Source: Monosporascus cannonballus (lineage: Eukaryota > Ascomycota > Sordariomycetes > Xylariales). Taken from it: a stretch of DNA of 64,000 nt. The position numbers and the translations under genes were made by a program. Below, in pieces: positions 23,620-36,774 of this stretch. Each line of letters begins with the position of its first letter. Position 1 is the first letter of the stretch. The notes beneath the pieces were generated by a model. That model had not been told where the DNA came from. It ran no database searches and worked only from the letters and a program-made list of their open reading frames with translations. Location: contig QJNS01000073.1 in NCBI GenBank assembly GCA_004154925.1, positions 62,001 to 126,000 on the forward strand, in the 5' to 3' direction.

Positions 23620-23928
23620 TCAATTGGGGGATGCCCTGTTTCTTGCAGCTGAAAACGACATGAGATGGTCCGGCGAATACAAACAAGCCTTCAGCGTTCT
23701 AATGACGAAACCCCTGTTCGACAGGACGTATTTGATAGGGCCGTGATCCTTTACGGACAGCTTCCCACAGTAACCCTTATTGACAGTATACGCTTCTGCT
23801 AGCACATTTGTTACCATCATGCAGTTACTGTGTCCTCTTAGACACGTATACAAACCTGCAGGCATCTTGCCGTGTTGGTGTGTTCAATCCCATTTACGAG
23901 CAAGAACCGGCAGTAGTACAAACCTCAT
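23620..23928 (-). CDS. Candidate small Cys-containing protein (uncertain)
   Basis: A tentative two-exon model with exon 1 at 23898-23928 (MRFVLLPVLA), a 42-bp intron at 23856-23897 (GTAAAT...TGCAG), and exon 2 at 23620-23855. The frame is kept across the junction, and the product would be 88 residues with four Cys in exon 2 (YTCLRGHSNC, NKGYCGKL, LKACLYS). The hydrophobic start is short for a signal peptide, the intron is at the lower size limit, and no strong branch site is seen. The alternative is a chance open frame starting MPAGLYTC. I do not recognise the sequence. It is listed because small Cys-containing genes near degraded repeats are often effector candidates. Confidence 0.22.
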
Positions 23929-25911
23929 ACTCCCCTGAATCAATCTCTATGACCCCATTTCGGCAGATTTGAATGTTACTTCAAAATATACTCTTTCATA
24001 ATAGGAGCCGTTACGCCAAAGCGCTGGGGGGCGACTTGAATCGGCGTGCAGGAAATTGAGACTCGCGGATACGTGTTGAGGCTACGGCGCCGCCCAACTC
24101 ATAAACCGCCTAAAGCTTGTCTGCGGGTAAGGTTAGAGGAAAACGCCACTCTGCGGTGCCGACTGCGCAGCTCTGAACAGGCGAGCAACTAGTGGCGTCG
24201 AGGTTCGGGGGGTTGGGAAAACCCCTTTCCGATGCCCAGCTAGCACAACGATCTTGGTTCAATATTACCCGTGATAGCGTTACAACCCAATGTGATATCC
24301 CCGCAGTTAAGAAGTAGAGGAGTAGAGACAGCAACGGCGTAATATACGAGCTTGGCGAAGAGGCAATCTCGGACAATGCCGCTTTGGTTATTCGCCTCTG
24401 GGTTGATAAGGGCAGTTTTCCAAAACTTTGGAAGCATCTCATGCGGGGGTCCTTAGGCCCTTCATAACCAGGATTCTGTAACCCCAAGAGGTTGGGCCGA
24501 TATTTGAAACAGGTTCTACGCCACGGACCTTCTCCAGAATATGCATCTGTCATCAAGGTATCTAACCACGTTGGGAGCTGGATAAGTGTTCCCCCTCGCC
24601 CGGCTTGACATGTGCGTTTAGCCTTGGCAGGTGTATGTCGGGGCCTCAACAGCAGCCCCCTCCCCAACAGATTAGAGAAGCAGGCCAGCCAGTAAGTAAG
24701 GCTATTCCATCTGGCCTTCACTCATACAACTCGAGGTCCGCAAGGGCGAGTGTAGCTCCCCCCCACTAAATATTGCACTTTACGATCAGGCCTGTATGTG
24801 TGCACACGGGAGACGCCAATCACTGCTCTAAACCCAGAAGCACACCGCAAGACCATGACCACTTCTGACGCTTTCTGTACTCTTTGAACAACGTCAATGG
24901 CGCACATTTTGCACAGCCTGCTGACGATTCGATAGTATTACTGTGGCTTCCGAGAGCAGCACTGAGATGGAAGCTGATAGACGGCTGGTAGAGCAAATGA
25001 CCTGCTCAGCTTTGGCTTGCGTTGGAGCCACATTGCCATTGCCCCCAAACCGCAGCTGGGGGCTAAGAAGCTATTGACAGAGACAGCAGACCTCTCTTTA
25101 CTTATATATGGAAGCGTACTTGACACTCCACGGCCGGATTCCTACGGGAGGTCAAGTTTGGCTGTCTCGCTTATCTCATGGAAATCGCTTGTTTAACCAT
25201 TGTTTGAATCGACTCAACTAGGCCGCGGAACACACCCTTGATCCACTCGCCGCCTCGCGAGGCAGACTCACCCTATATCAACTAAATCAAACGGACATAT
25301 ACATGTCACGAGAGAGTACGAACGGAAATGGACCTTGGCGGCAGAGGATGATCTCAAGACCTCCAATACGAGAGCAAGAGGGTGAAGTCCCCCGGTGGAG
25401 TCCCTTAGTCCCATTACATTATATCGCTGGTAACACGGGCGCAACTCTCCGACACTGTCGAAAGTCGTCGAGCGAGCCCTTGAAGGGAATCGTGCCTTGG
25501 TTGACCGCATCTATTGGCCGCTTGACGGTGGAAGGTCGTGCGCGCGACAGTCGCAGGACTGGCAATTCCTGCAAAGATCATGTTCGGCTGGAATCCGGGG
25601 CCCCGGAGTGGGCATGGCGGGATCCTGAGGCCATTTACTTCTCTCAATAGTGCCTAATTGGTCGATCGGTTGGGTGGAGAGGGACTTTTTGAGCACGCAG
25701 GCATTCCCTGAAGTGTCGGGGAGGATGCCTACTGACACGAGCGACCTAGGTTCCTAAGACGTTTGGATTGCTTTTGAAGGGTCCCAGAAACAGATATAAA
25801 AAATCAGATTTCGCAGTCTCCATGGCACCTCTCGGGATCGTTATCTCTATCATCTTCTCGCACGCACCCAGTCCTCAAACAGCACTCACTGTTGTGAGCT
25901 GTGAACCAAAG
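23929..25911. other. Island stretch with no convincing gene
   Basis: There is a 203-codon leftward frame at 24,110-24,721 with a GTG start, and several overlapping shorter frames on both strands up to 25,740. None has a recognisable domain, and no splice-joined model was convincing. The last 150 bases are the upstream region of the zinc-finger gene. Confidence 0.45.
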
Positions 25912-27695
25912 ATGGCGAATCTTTCCACACTTTCGCTTCCACCGTTCAATCTTGGAGACCATAGTGGAGTCCCAGATGTTTCCGAAAATCCGATGGCACA
26001 AGGCTCTCCGCTTACAGTTCCGCCTTCTGCACCGGGGTTCCATGGCAACGACGCACCTCCTGTGCCTAACACCGGGGGTTCGACCGCCCAGACGCACAAT
26101 AACAAGCACTGTTTGTCAGTTCAACAGGTCTAATTCTGTCGGCTGGTTGACTAACCATGTAGCCCAGATTTCACAGAGGTGTCGTGGACCATTGTGCGCA
26201 TAGTCGTCTCTATGGCAGGGCACTGGACTATTACCTCCTCGAACGTCGCGGAGGCCCGGGGCCCTATTATTGCTTAATGGCATCCTGTGGGGACATGTTC
26301 TATAACCCGGAAGCTATGCTTCAGCATTTGAAATTATGCCTGCAATTGTCCAATGGAAGTTACATCTGTCCCTGTTGCCCCGGTCAAACGAGGGAATGTT
26401 ACCCTAGAAGGTCCAGATATAGGTGCAGCTGGAGTAGGAAGAGGCTCTCGCAAATGTTCAAAAACGGAATTCACGGCTTTATAAGGCAGTTTTCGGGGTC
26501 GAAGACATTCCACTGTGAAGGCTGCAGTTGTTCCTCGTCTGAGTCGGGGTGCAACTCTCCTGGCTCCAGTTCGGAGTTGCAGTCCCAAGCACCAACCTAT
26601 TACCAAGGTGACTCCATGCTGGAGTTAGTCGCAGATGTTCCCACGAACGTCGAAAGATCCCCCAAGGTCCATAGTGTTGCGCAATCGGGCATTTACGAGA
26701 TGGCGGGGAATACCCCCCCTTTTTCACCGGGAGACAATGGCGACATGAACTGGAGAACCCTTGCGAGTGGCCGCTGCGATAATTTTTACCAAGGAAGCAC
26801 AATGCCTACGAAGTCGAGTTCCTCGGTCTCCCCGGCGGAACTATCGGCAATGTCTTCGTACCCAGGGGAATCCTCAACATACGTATCTCCTGCCTCATAC
26901 GTGTCAGATACGGTGGCAAATCACGAAAACCCCAGTACGATCCCCATCCATGATCAACTCCCGTCAAATAACAATGGGCCTACCGCCAGCATGTACCAGG
27001 TCCCCTCGCTGGGCAACGCGCTCCCTCATCTTGACGGCTCGAAGGACACGCAGGTGTACTCCCACAACAGCCCGTGGGGGATACCGGCACCGGGCTTCCC
27101 AATGTTTGGTCATACAACTAGCCAGACCGAGAAACAGTCTCCGCCTGTCATCGATACTAACGTATTGGTGCCAAATACCGGCGGTTTAGTAGCCTCGATC
27201 TACGAAATCAAAATGCAGCCTCAAGGATTCGAATCATCTCCCACCGTCTCTGCTCGCACCCCGAGCCCCTGGCAACTTCGGCAGCCGTCAACGGAGGAGC
27301 TGAAGAAGCTCGATTGCAGTCTGAATCCAGCAGACGCACAGTATCCCAGCGGTTCACGGCCCTTAATTAACACCGCTAACCCTCCCTCACCGCCAGACAT
27401 CTCGCCTTCAACCCAATCGGCGACTTCGGCCGCTGAATCGACCTCGCCGCCTGGAAGCGAGATGGCTGGCACCGGCCGATTCCGCTGCAAGCAGTGCGGC
27501 TTCAAGCCTACCGGTATCCCCAAGAACTATGGCGCGTACATGCGCAAGCACCTGAGAACGCATGAGAATCCCAAGATTGCATGCGAGTGCGGAAAGCTGT
27601 TTTCCAGGAAAGACAACGCGACATCGCACGCGAAGAAGGCACATCGTCCGCAGACTCCGGACACGCCGCCCGTTAAGAGGCGTCGCGGGAGCTGA
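25912..27695 (+). CDS. C2H2 zinc-finger protein, probable transcription factor (2 exons)
   Basis: Exons 25912-26114 and 26168-27695 encode 576 residues. The intron (53 bp) has donor GTCAGT, branch GACTAAC and acceptor CCCAG, and joins the frames in phase. The start ATG has A at -3 and G at +4; an earlier in-frame ATG would add a hydrophobic stretch and se is less likely. Residues 103-125 form a C2HC-like finger (C-x4-C-x12-H-x3-C), followed by a CPCC cluster. The middle 300 residues are Ser/Pro-rich and low in complexity. Near the C-terminus are two fingers: Cys508/511 with His529/533, and Cys540/542 with His555/560. The second reads CECGKLFSRKDNATSH. A basic KRRR at 571-574 could be a nuclear signal. 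It is probably a nuclear DNA-binding regulator with unknown targets. The sequence is intact and un-RIPed. Confidence 0.85.
26115..26167 (+). other. Intron of the C2H2 zinc-finger gene
   Basis: A 53-bp intron with GTCAGT donor, GACTAAC branch at about 26149-26155 and CCCAG acceptor. Without it the upstream frame ends at 26,133 and the downstream frame lacks an ATG start. Confidence 0.7.
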
Positions 27696-27911
27696 GCGCA
27701 TGGTTTATTAACCGAGTTACTACTAGGGGCGGTGTCAGTCTGGGGGCTATGGAGCTTTCCTATTGAATCTTCTTTTTCCTAATGGTTTCCTTGCTGAGAC
27801 TCAAGAGGAATTCAGGGGACGTAATAAGGAACACGGTTGCGAAGAGACGGTATACTGTCAGCCACGTATTGCCTCCTTATTTACGTCCTATGCTCTACGT
27901 TCTGGCACATA

Positions 27912-28200
27912 TCAGCCTTCTGGAATTCGTCTTCCGGCTATATGATGTCGCGCAGGATTGAAAGCACTGTATTCTTCCTGTTGTTCCCTTGAAGAACCGT
28001 CGTAGAAACCTCGCTTTTCTTGAGTTTCCAGTACCGTGAATAATAGTAACCATGGAAACACGACTATTATCAGAAGGAAGAGAGGGGACCGGCGCTGGGT
28101 CCAGTGAGTAAGGCCCTTCACGGAAACCTGGTGCCTTTGAAAACCATTGTCACTATAGAGGCACCCCGTAGAGCTCCTAAGCCCACCCTAGTGCTAAGAA
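27912..28200 (-). pseudogene. Possible terminal exon of a membrane protein (uncertain)
   Basis: A leftward open frame without an ATG runs from about 28,185 to the stop at 27,912. It contains one strong membrane segment (SPLFLLIIVVFPWLLLFTVL), flanked by a basic QRR on one side and an acidic, polar tail on the other (TQEKRGFYDGSSREQQEEY). That layout looks like a real single-pass protein end. It would need an upstream exon, and I could not find one before the LTR at 28,496. It is either the last exon of a gene cut by the retroelement or chance. I do not recognise the family. Confidence 0.22.
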
Positions 28201-28495
28201 AAGAGCGACTTCTCCCAGAACTACTCCTCCCCCACCATACATGTTTGCGGCGCTCTCTCAGAAATTATATCAGAGCTGCTTCTCCTTATGGCATCCCACC
28301 GGATAGGCCACGTGATCTATATTACAGCGATACCATAGGCCGGTGTCCGCATGACAAGACTCGGATACCCTAGGAAAAGTTTTTGTCAGAAGTGGACAGC
28401 AGTAATTTTGTGGGAAGGATGGAAGCCTATTAAGCCCAGGGTACTCTCATTGGGCAGGCTTGCATGTCATGCTTTTGACTCCGGTATACGGCGAC

Positions 28496-28800
28496 TGTTA
28501 CGACCTGGCAGGTTACGGTCTCCAGAAACGGTCGCAATAAAGGCAGTTAAAAAACTAAGGAGGGCAGGTTACGTAATGGATTATTAATTTACTGGCTGTG
28601 AACCAGTGAGCCGGATTAATAATTTCACTAGTGGTAAGCCAGTAAGCTAAAATAAATATATATGTTTATTATATTCGTAATTTGTTATTTATAAAATTTT
28701 TAGTATTATAAAACACAATTAAATTATTTATGATTTCTATTAAAATAATAATATTAAAATGTTTTGAAAAATTAATTTGAAACATTAATTATTATGTAAT
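28496..28800 (+). repeat. Family A-type LTR marking the right edge of the island (copy A5)
   Basis: It starts TGTTACGACC directly after island sequence (GCGAC at 28491-28495 would be the target duplication). The first 150 bases are hardly mutated and match the tandem-repeat LTR subtype, including GGTCTCCAGAAACGGTCG and two 35-bp units. From about 28,650 it turns abruptly AT-rich and only resembles the LTR end loosely (for example TTTTTAGTATTATAAAACAC), so the right boundary is approximate. No partner LTR was found. Confidence 0.6.
28578..28647 (+). repeat. Two 35-bp tandem units in the A5 LTR
   Basis: Units at 28578-28612 and 28613-28647 both begin GGATTA and contain a GTAAGCCAGTAAGC-like core. 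The same unit occurs four times, in the opposite direction, in the LTR at 38102-38522. Confidence 0.7.
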
Positions 28801-30759
28801 TTTTTATTATTATTTAATTTTGAATTTAAAATTGAATAACTTCAAAAATAAACTCAATAATTTATATATTAAACCATAATTATTTTAATACGTGTTAATA
28901 TATTAATATATAAAATTAAACGAATTTTAACTTTATAATATAAAATTTTTTAAAGTTTTTTAATGTTAGTATCAATATACTTTTATTTTTAGGATTTAAA
29001 TAGGTTCGTAAATAACATATTTACTATAATAATTCTTTTAATAAAACACGATTTAAAGTAATTTCAATTAATAAGAACAAAGTTATTTAGAAAGCATTAA
29101 AGCTGATTACAATTTTTTCTTTTCAATTATATAATTAACTAAAAAGTATAAAGGTTAGTTGCGAGATGAGCGAGGATGCGACGCTAATCACAAGACCAAA
29201 AGATCAGCAATTCCAAATCCACCTTATAAGATCGCATGCAATAAGCCTCCAGCTACATTACATTAATATTAAACATTTAAAAGAAAAATAAGCGACAATA
29301 TACTATATTTTATAATTCAAATGAAAGAACGCATATTTAAATGTATTATTATTGTTTAAAATTTGATAATTAAAATAAAACAAACTAATAGCAAGAGTCG
29401 AAACTTAAATTTTAATATTTTTCGTTGAAAATAGAAAAACACAAAATGGAAATAAAATTATTAATTTATTATAATTTGAAAATCTAAATTGGATTAGCAT
29501 AAAAATTATTAAAAATTAATAATAAATTATATAAAGTCCGTAAAAAAATATGATTTAAGGTTTAAAAGTAAGCGGTTAATTACGAGAAACAAAACTAATT
29601 CTTTACATCGTATAAAGTAATATTAAAACTTATATAAGTTAAAACAATTTATCGTAAAATAAAAAATAAATTACACAATATAATTATTTCGAAATATAGG
29701 ATTATTAAATATATATAAACGTTTTTAAGAATAAAATAATTGAATTTGATCGATTAAAAAGAAAATGAAGATTTTAAATACAAAATTACTCGATAAAAAC
29801 AGAGAAAAGTTTTAGACAATTTAAATTTAATACGAATAAAGTGTTTTTTAATAAAAGATATAACGTAAACTACAAAACGATAAAAGGCTAACTTAAAAAC
29901 TATTTAAAAATAATAAAAGGCCTTCAAAGATTGAGAAAGAATTAGAAATAAACGAAAAATATTTATTTTAGAATTCCGAATCGATGCAATAAAATGTACA
30001 AAGTATATTATAATTCTTAAAATATTTTATATGTGGCGATTAAATAGTATGCAATTATTACTATGTTATACATATAAAAACAAAGATTGGATATCGTTCA
30101 TTAAATTAAACAAGCTAAACGAAATAATAATATTATCGATAATTATAAATTATTATTTTATAAGACGAAATTGATACTCAGAAGAGTTTATAACATTAAC
30201 TACTAAATATAATACCTATAAATGCTTTTTGTTCTTACAAGTAATATACTTATTAATTGGCGAACAAACTAATATAATATATTGTTCAAAATATTACTAT
30301 AATAATACTACGAATCTTTATTTATAATTAACATTTATTATAAATTTTTTATAACATCTTTAAAACCGGATATTAATATTTTTATATATAAAATGTAGAA
30401 AAATAACACCGATTCAATATAATACTACCTTATATGCTACGTAAACGAATTCATTACCTAAAAATGTTAATATAAAATAGATATTATTTATGATAGTCCG
30501 AAAGCTAAATATATTGTGAAAAATAATTAATATACCAATTTAACGCATTATATTTAAAGGTATTAAAGGGTTTTAGCTTCATTAAAAAGAAATTAAAAAA
30601 CGTTTATTTTTAAAAGAACTATAAAATAACAAAATGTGAAAATATTAAAAGGAAATCTGAAAAAAGCTTTCAATTTAAGAATATAAACCGTTATAAATTT
30701 TATTAGCTTAAATATAGCAATCCAATATATTTTATACTGTAATTACAAATTATAAAAGT
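28801..30759. other. Unassigned, extremely AT-rich RIP-degraded sequence
   Basis: Probably the interior of the element that starts at 28,496. No protein motif can be read. One patch at about 29,157-29,270 has balanced composition and stands out from its surroundings. The stretch continues on the other side of copy A3, at 37,126. Confidence 0.45.
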
Positions 30760-30764
30760 TTAAA

Positions 30765-31145
30765 TATTACGACCTGATAGACCTAGGTCTGCGAAAACGG
30801 TCGTAATAATAAAAGTAAAACGACTCACCCTGTAAAGCACGTAATAAATAATTATTAACATATCCGTAATCATTAGAAAATAACTATAATCATCAAATGT
30901 TATAATTACTGTAAATAACGTAATTGAGAATAATTAAGAAAATAATAAAAAACTATATATATGTCCGTTATTTCGATAATTTGAATAAAACAAATTAATA
31001 ATAATAATTCGTTGTGTAAAATACGTTTAATATTACGAAATATAATAAGTTATTATATTTATTACTTAAAATTCCACGATACTTTTATTAGTATAAACTC
31101 GTACGATTTAAATTTAATAATTAATTAAATCGTTTAACCGATGTA
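30765..31145 (+). repeat. Copy A3 5' LTR
   Basis: A 381-bp LTR that begins TATTACGACCTGATAG. It shares GGTCTGCGAAAACGGTCG with the A4 LTR (GGCCTGCGAAAACTGTCC). Confidence 0.8.
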
Positions 31146-31199
31146 GCTGCTAAAATATTTTTTACTAATACCATTAACTTTTAAACAATAGCTTTAATT

Positions 31200-34100
31200 A
31201 TTATATCTTCTAAGGAACAAAATTTAATTTTTTAATAAAAATTTAATTTCGATATAAAATCCAGAAGATTAAACCTTAAATAAAATAATCTACATTATAT
31301 TCAACGTAAATAAATATATTAAAGCTTAATATTAAAGGATATTAATTTATAATAGAAAAAGCAATATACAAAGTTTTTGTACTTAGATAAAAATATACTT
31401 CAAATTTTTAAAAACTTAAGCAATTAACGCACAACTATTTTGCCGTTACGACTTTTTAACGAAAACTGTGTTTAACTGAATTAAACCTATTATAAGAAAC
31501 TATTTAAAATAAATTAAAAACTAATTTTAAAAATCTTTACGAAAAACATGGGATACTAAAATAAGTGTTGTAACTACGTTAAAAGTTTAGTTGCGAAATA
31601 TATAATAATATTTAAAAACTTTATAACCAAGATAAAATAAAATAGAGATGACAAAAATACTTATATAGATGTATTTTACAAAGACTTTAAAAGTTTTATT
31701 AAAAATAAAAGTATTAAATTTTGAAATACAAAACCTTATAGCGGTATATTACCGAAGGTATTAAAATTAACACTACATTATAGGAATAACATATAAAAAA
31801 TAATGTATTTTGAAGCATAAACAGTATTGGGCTAATTATAAAAAAGTAATATATTATTCATATTCTAGAATATAGCGCCAAAATCTATTAAATTTAAAAG
31901 CGTTTAACGCAAAAATAAAAACAAAATTAAGTATTATAATTATACGAAACTAGAATATTATTAAAATATTCATAAAAATTCTAAAGGATTATAACAGAAT
32001 AATGAAATGGTTATATTAAGAAAATCACCTACAAATAATCAAAAATATAATAATAAAATTATTAATATTACCGAGGCCCAATACGAATAAAGATTATTAC
32101 GATAACAGATCTGACGCGAAAAGCGAAAAGCTTAAAAACTGGCCTAAAGAAAAGTTTGAAAAACAATAATACGCTTTGAAGAAAAGTAATTTATAAAATA
32201 TTAAAAATAAATAAAAAACGTTTGCGCTGAAATCCTTGTTATATATAATGAAATATATGCTATATATTATAAGTTAAAAAGATACCCATTTTATTATTAA
32301 TAACACAGTTTATTTCTTAATATATCGTACGTATATATAAAAACATATTTGATTTTCTTGATTAAACTGCACAAAATAAGATAAATAAATAGTAATATCG
32401 ACATTATTAAATATTAGCTTATAAACTAATATCGATAAACAAATAACTTTAGAGAATTAGCTAGAAAAAAAAGTAATACTCGTAAAAAAACCCTTGGTAT
32501 TTTTATAATTAATATAATTATTAATCCTTAAAATCGTTAATTTAGCATACGATAAAAAACATTATTAAGAAAGTATTACAAAATTTTTATTTTCAGTTAG
32601 TACTTATTATAAAACTTAAAAAAATACGTTTAACAAGAAAGAATCTAATAATTTATATGGAATTTTTATTAAAAAGACAATATATTTTAAGAAATGTTTT
32701 TAAACACGATATATTATTTAAAAAATGCTGTTTTTTATAAGGTTAAGAATAACAGATTAATTAAAAGCAATTCGTATATTTAAAGAATAAATACGCTACT
32801 AAATACGACAAATATGATAATTTAACATATCATGGGAAAGAAAAACCATAAAATTAAAATAATTCGAAAAGGAAGTAAAGATATAAGGGTATTTATAAAG
32901 AAGACATAAAATGACAAAATGTAGAAAAATGAAAAAGGACTTTTCAAAAGGGTTTCAAATAATATAATAAAAACTGTGAATAAATTGACTACTTAAATAA
33001 TACAAATAGAAACTTATTAAAATATATCGTGAGAATAACCTGCGAAACCTTAAACTCAAGTTCTATTTTACTGAATATTATTCATAAACTTAAATTATTG
33101 TGCAAATATAAGTTAAAACTTTATACACTTATAAGTACCAAAAGCCAAGATTACGTTTAAAATACTAAAAAAAGGTTAACGTAAAATTAAGTGTTTTAAG
33201 AATTTTATTTAAACGCGATATTAAACAATTGATTTCGATACCGTTTTATTTAGAAATTACGATATATTTTTAGGAGAATTATAGATATATCAATATATGA
33301 CTTTAATCAAGGGAAGGTTTAATTATATAAAATATTTTTCACCTTATAGATAAGTAAAATAAAAACAAAATCTTAATATTCGATACAAATTAATAAGAAA
33401 TATATATTAAAGAAATACTCAACGTATTATCGTCATTATTAAAATAAAGCTGAAATAATTTAAAAACGATCTAAGATAATAATTTTAAGAGTTTGAAAAC
33501 TTAATTAATATGTAATTATAATATTGCAAATATAAATAACGATTTGAAAGGAACTTAATATCAAATTACTAAAATATAATAAATAAATTGACAAAATAAA
33601 TTGAAAGAATTATTTATTTATATAGTTTAATTTTATTTAAACTTTTAATGGAAATAAATTAGGTGTATTTAAAGAATACTTAACAAATTGATTACTAAAA
33701 TATTCATTTCCTTTTTAAAGTTTTTAATAAAATATCTTATATTTTTTGTATTTTTAAAAAATATCAAATTATAATTTGTATTTGATTACCTCTCATTAAT
33801 CAATGTTATTATCGAAAATCGATTTTATAAATCTAAATAATTTATAATTTTAAATTCTAAAAATAAATATGAGTTTATCCGAAATAAAAAAAAACGTCAA
33901 TACAAAATAACTTTTAGATCGCACTATATATTATTTAAAGGTCAATTTTTATTAATACATTTTACGAACGTGTTAATAATAATTTAATATATTATAAGTT
34001 ATACATTATAAAATATTTTAATATTTTTATTTTATGTTATTTGGACCAAATATTTATTTATTGGGAAAGGTAGAGGCTATATTTAAAATAGGTTTATAAA

Positions 34101-36050
34101 ATCCTTTAAGTTTTATAGAACCGCAAATAATTAATTAACATAAAAAATTGATTCCGCACGTAAAAAAACATTTAAGGTATATTATTATTTCAGATAATAT
34201 TAAAATACCTTTTAAAAACTATTGAATTTATGAAATTATAAATAATAACGATAATTACAAAGATATATATTTTTCTGATTCATTACTGTTTAGAGACACT
34301 CTATTTCAAATCTTAAAAAAATATTATATTTTTAATTGATTCTATTAAGAAAACCTTAAATTAAATATGATAAATAAAGAAAAAGATTTTAAAAAGAATT
34401 TGAATTACGGTTATTAATAAGTTACCATTAATTATATACCATTTAATACGTTCTGTGAAATTTAACACCGATATTTCGGATTATATATTAAACATAATAA
34501 TAAAATAATAAAGTGATTAAGATATGTTATATTTTACTATTTTTATATGAATTCAAAGGAATGGAACTTAATCACGGTATTCTAGATAAAACTGTTCCAA
34601 TTATTATTATAGCTTTTTCAAAATTTAAACATTTTAAAAGAAAATTTCTATTAAGTGAAGGTTTATTCAGATGATTAAAACCTTGTACGTTTTATTATCA
34701 GTAGAAATTTTACGAAATTATAATTATAATACGTAAAAGAAATGGCGAATTTCGATTTCGTCATTTACAAAAGAAATGCAAAACACAGTAAAGCAAATAG
34801 CGTAAATAAGAAACTATATTTGAAAAGGAATTAATTAAAAGTAATTATATTTTTTGAATATTATTTTAAAAGCTAACTTACGCCTGTATTAAATTGGGAT
34901 AATGCGAGTTATATCATTAGAAATATGTTAAAGAATTTAGAATTATAACGAAAATATATTAAAAATAAAAGATGTAAAAAATATAAGTGTTTAACAATAG
35001 TAAATAGATTTAATATGCGCTATATACAAATACTAGTTATCTAAACATATAAAGATTTATCAAAACTTTAAATAATTTTAATGTATTCATTATTTTTTAA
35101 AATAAACATAGAAGCCTAAAAAGTACGATAGTAATATAACCTTTATAATAACAATAAAGTACAACGATATAACCTATATATAAAATTATAAATTTTCATT
35201 ATAATAAGTTTTAGTTTTAAATTTCTTGAATTAAATAATTACAAGATCAAAATGTATTATAATAATATATTCGTTATTACTATCTCGATTTACAAAGTCT
35301 GTTCTATTTTTTACCATAATATAAGAGATATGAGCGTAAAATGAACACAATATATCTTTTTTAAAAATATTTTATATATTAATAAGCTATTATACGAAAT
35401 TATTTTAAATAAACAACTAAATCAAATAATTAAACTAAATATTAAAACCGTATTTAAAATGTTATATTATTTATAAATAGAATCAATAAATCAAACTGTT
35501 AGATATTATGGAATTAATTTATAATAATAATTATTCTAAAAATATTAAAACGATGATAATATATACATATTTCACATTTATATTTAGTATCGACAAAAAA
35601 AGATATGATCAATATATTAATATTGAAATATTAATTACGATAAATTATTTTGAGTAATTATGTTAAAAGTTGAAGAGAAAATAAATTTTTATACAAAATT
35701 AATTAAGTAAATATTAAAACTCAAGCGTTTCAAAAAGATTAACTTTTTTAAAAAAGAAAATATTTTTTTTCTGATAAGAAATATCTCAAGAAAAAAACCC
35801 AATAAAATGTTTGATTTTAATAATATCGGTTGATATAAAATAATTAGAAAAACTTCAGAAAATATTGATTAATTAAAGATTTACTTAATGTTGAACTTTG
35901 GTTAATTTTCCATATTTTGTTATTGAAATTACTAATAAACATTATTAAAATTTATATAAAACGAAACAATACAAAAATAAAAAAATAAACCCGTAAATAA
36001 AATAAAGATTATTTGAGGTAAGAAATACATTTACTTAGTATTTAATTAAA
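31200..36050 (+). pseudogene. Family A gag-pol, RIP-destroyed (copy A3)
   Basis: Identified only by similarity to the other family A copies and by its place between the LTRs. Stops occur every few codons, and the catalytic motifs cannot be read with confidence. The integrase tail lies near 35,700-36,050. Confidence 0.6.
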
Positions 36051-36774
36051 TAAGAACGTTAATAAAATTCTGAAAGCACTTTAAAGCTTGTTAATAATCT
36101 TAGTAATGTTTAATATTTGTTAAAATTTCTAAATTGATAATAATCACATTATAAAAAAAGCAATTTTAATTAAAATCTATAACAAGTTTATGAAATAAAT
36201 TAAAAGGAATAATGGTTTGCGTTACTATAATTATAATAGTTTTAACAGCAATATTTTTACTTTTTATTTTGTAATTTATTTAACAATTAAAAGACCGAAT
36301 ATATTATTATAAAACCTTTGAAGTAAATTAAGTATTTTTATTTACATAATCGAATAAGACATATTAAAACTTTATTTATTTTTTAATATTAACGTTGAAC
36401 TTTAAGTTAGCGAGGTAAAAGTTTAGTAAACGCTTTTTTAATAAGATCTTCTTACATTTAAAGCATTAATATTTATAATGAAGATTTTGAAAAAAAGTTA
36501 ATAAAATACTTATTGTATCATAAAATGGATTGCGTACGACATATTCCTTATAAGATAAAATATTTTCTCCAATTTCGCAATGTAAACATTTTTAAAAATA
36601 TCAAAAATATAATATAGTTTTAAAACTAAGTTTTTCGAATATTTTTATTAACTGAATATGACAAATTATAAAAAACGAAGTTTACGACAAATTTTGGAAA
36701 TACGAAAAACTATAATAAAAAAAATAATTATTAAACGAAAAAAATCTAAAAACACAATTCCGCGAAAAAGATGG

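Larger units (their letters stand above)
17014..28495. other. Base-balanced island between RIP-degraded blocks
   Basis: About 11.5 kb of roughly equal base composition, with sharp edges to AT-rich DNA. The left edge is element A1 and the right edge is the LTR at 28,496. All intact genes of the window are here. Such islands next to degraded repeats are typical of fungal genomes with AT isochores. Genes occupy only about a third of it. Confidence 0.85.

Noticed and set aside
24110..24721. 203-codon leftward frame in the island
   Set aside because: It has a GTG start, the first ATG is far inside, there is no domain or splice support, and several overlapping frames are also open.
25303..25740. 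Overlapping frames of 75-115 codons on both strands, one with a CRNCQSCD cluster
   Set aside because: I considered a decayed incompatibility-type or zinc-binding gene, but there is no consistent frame and no splice signals.
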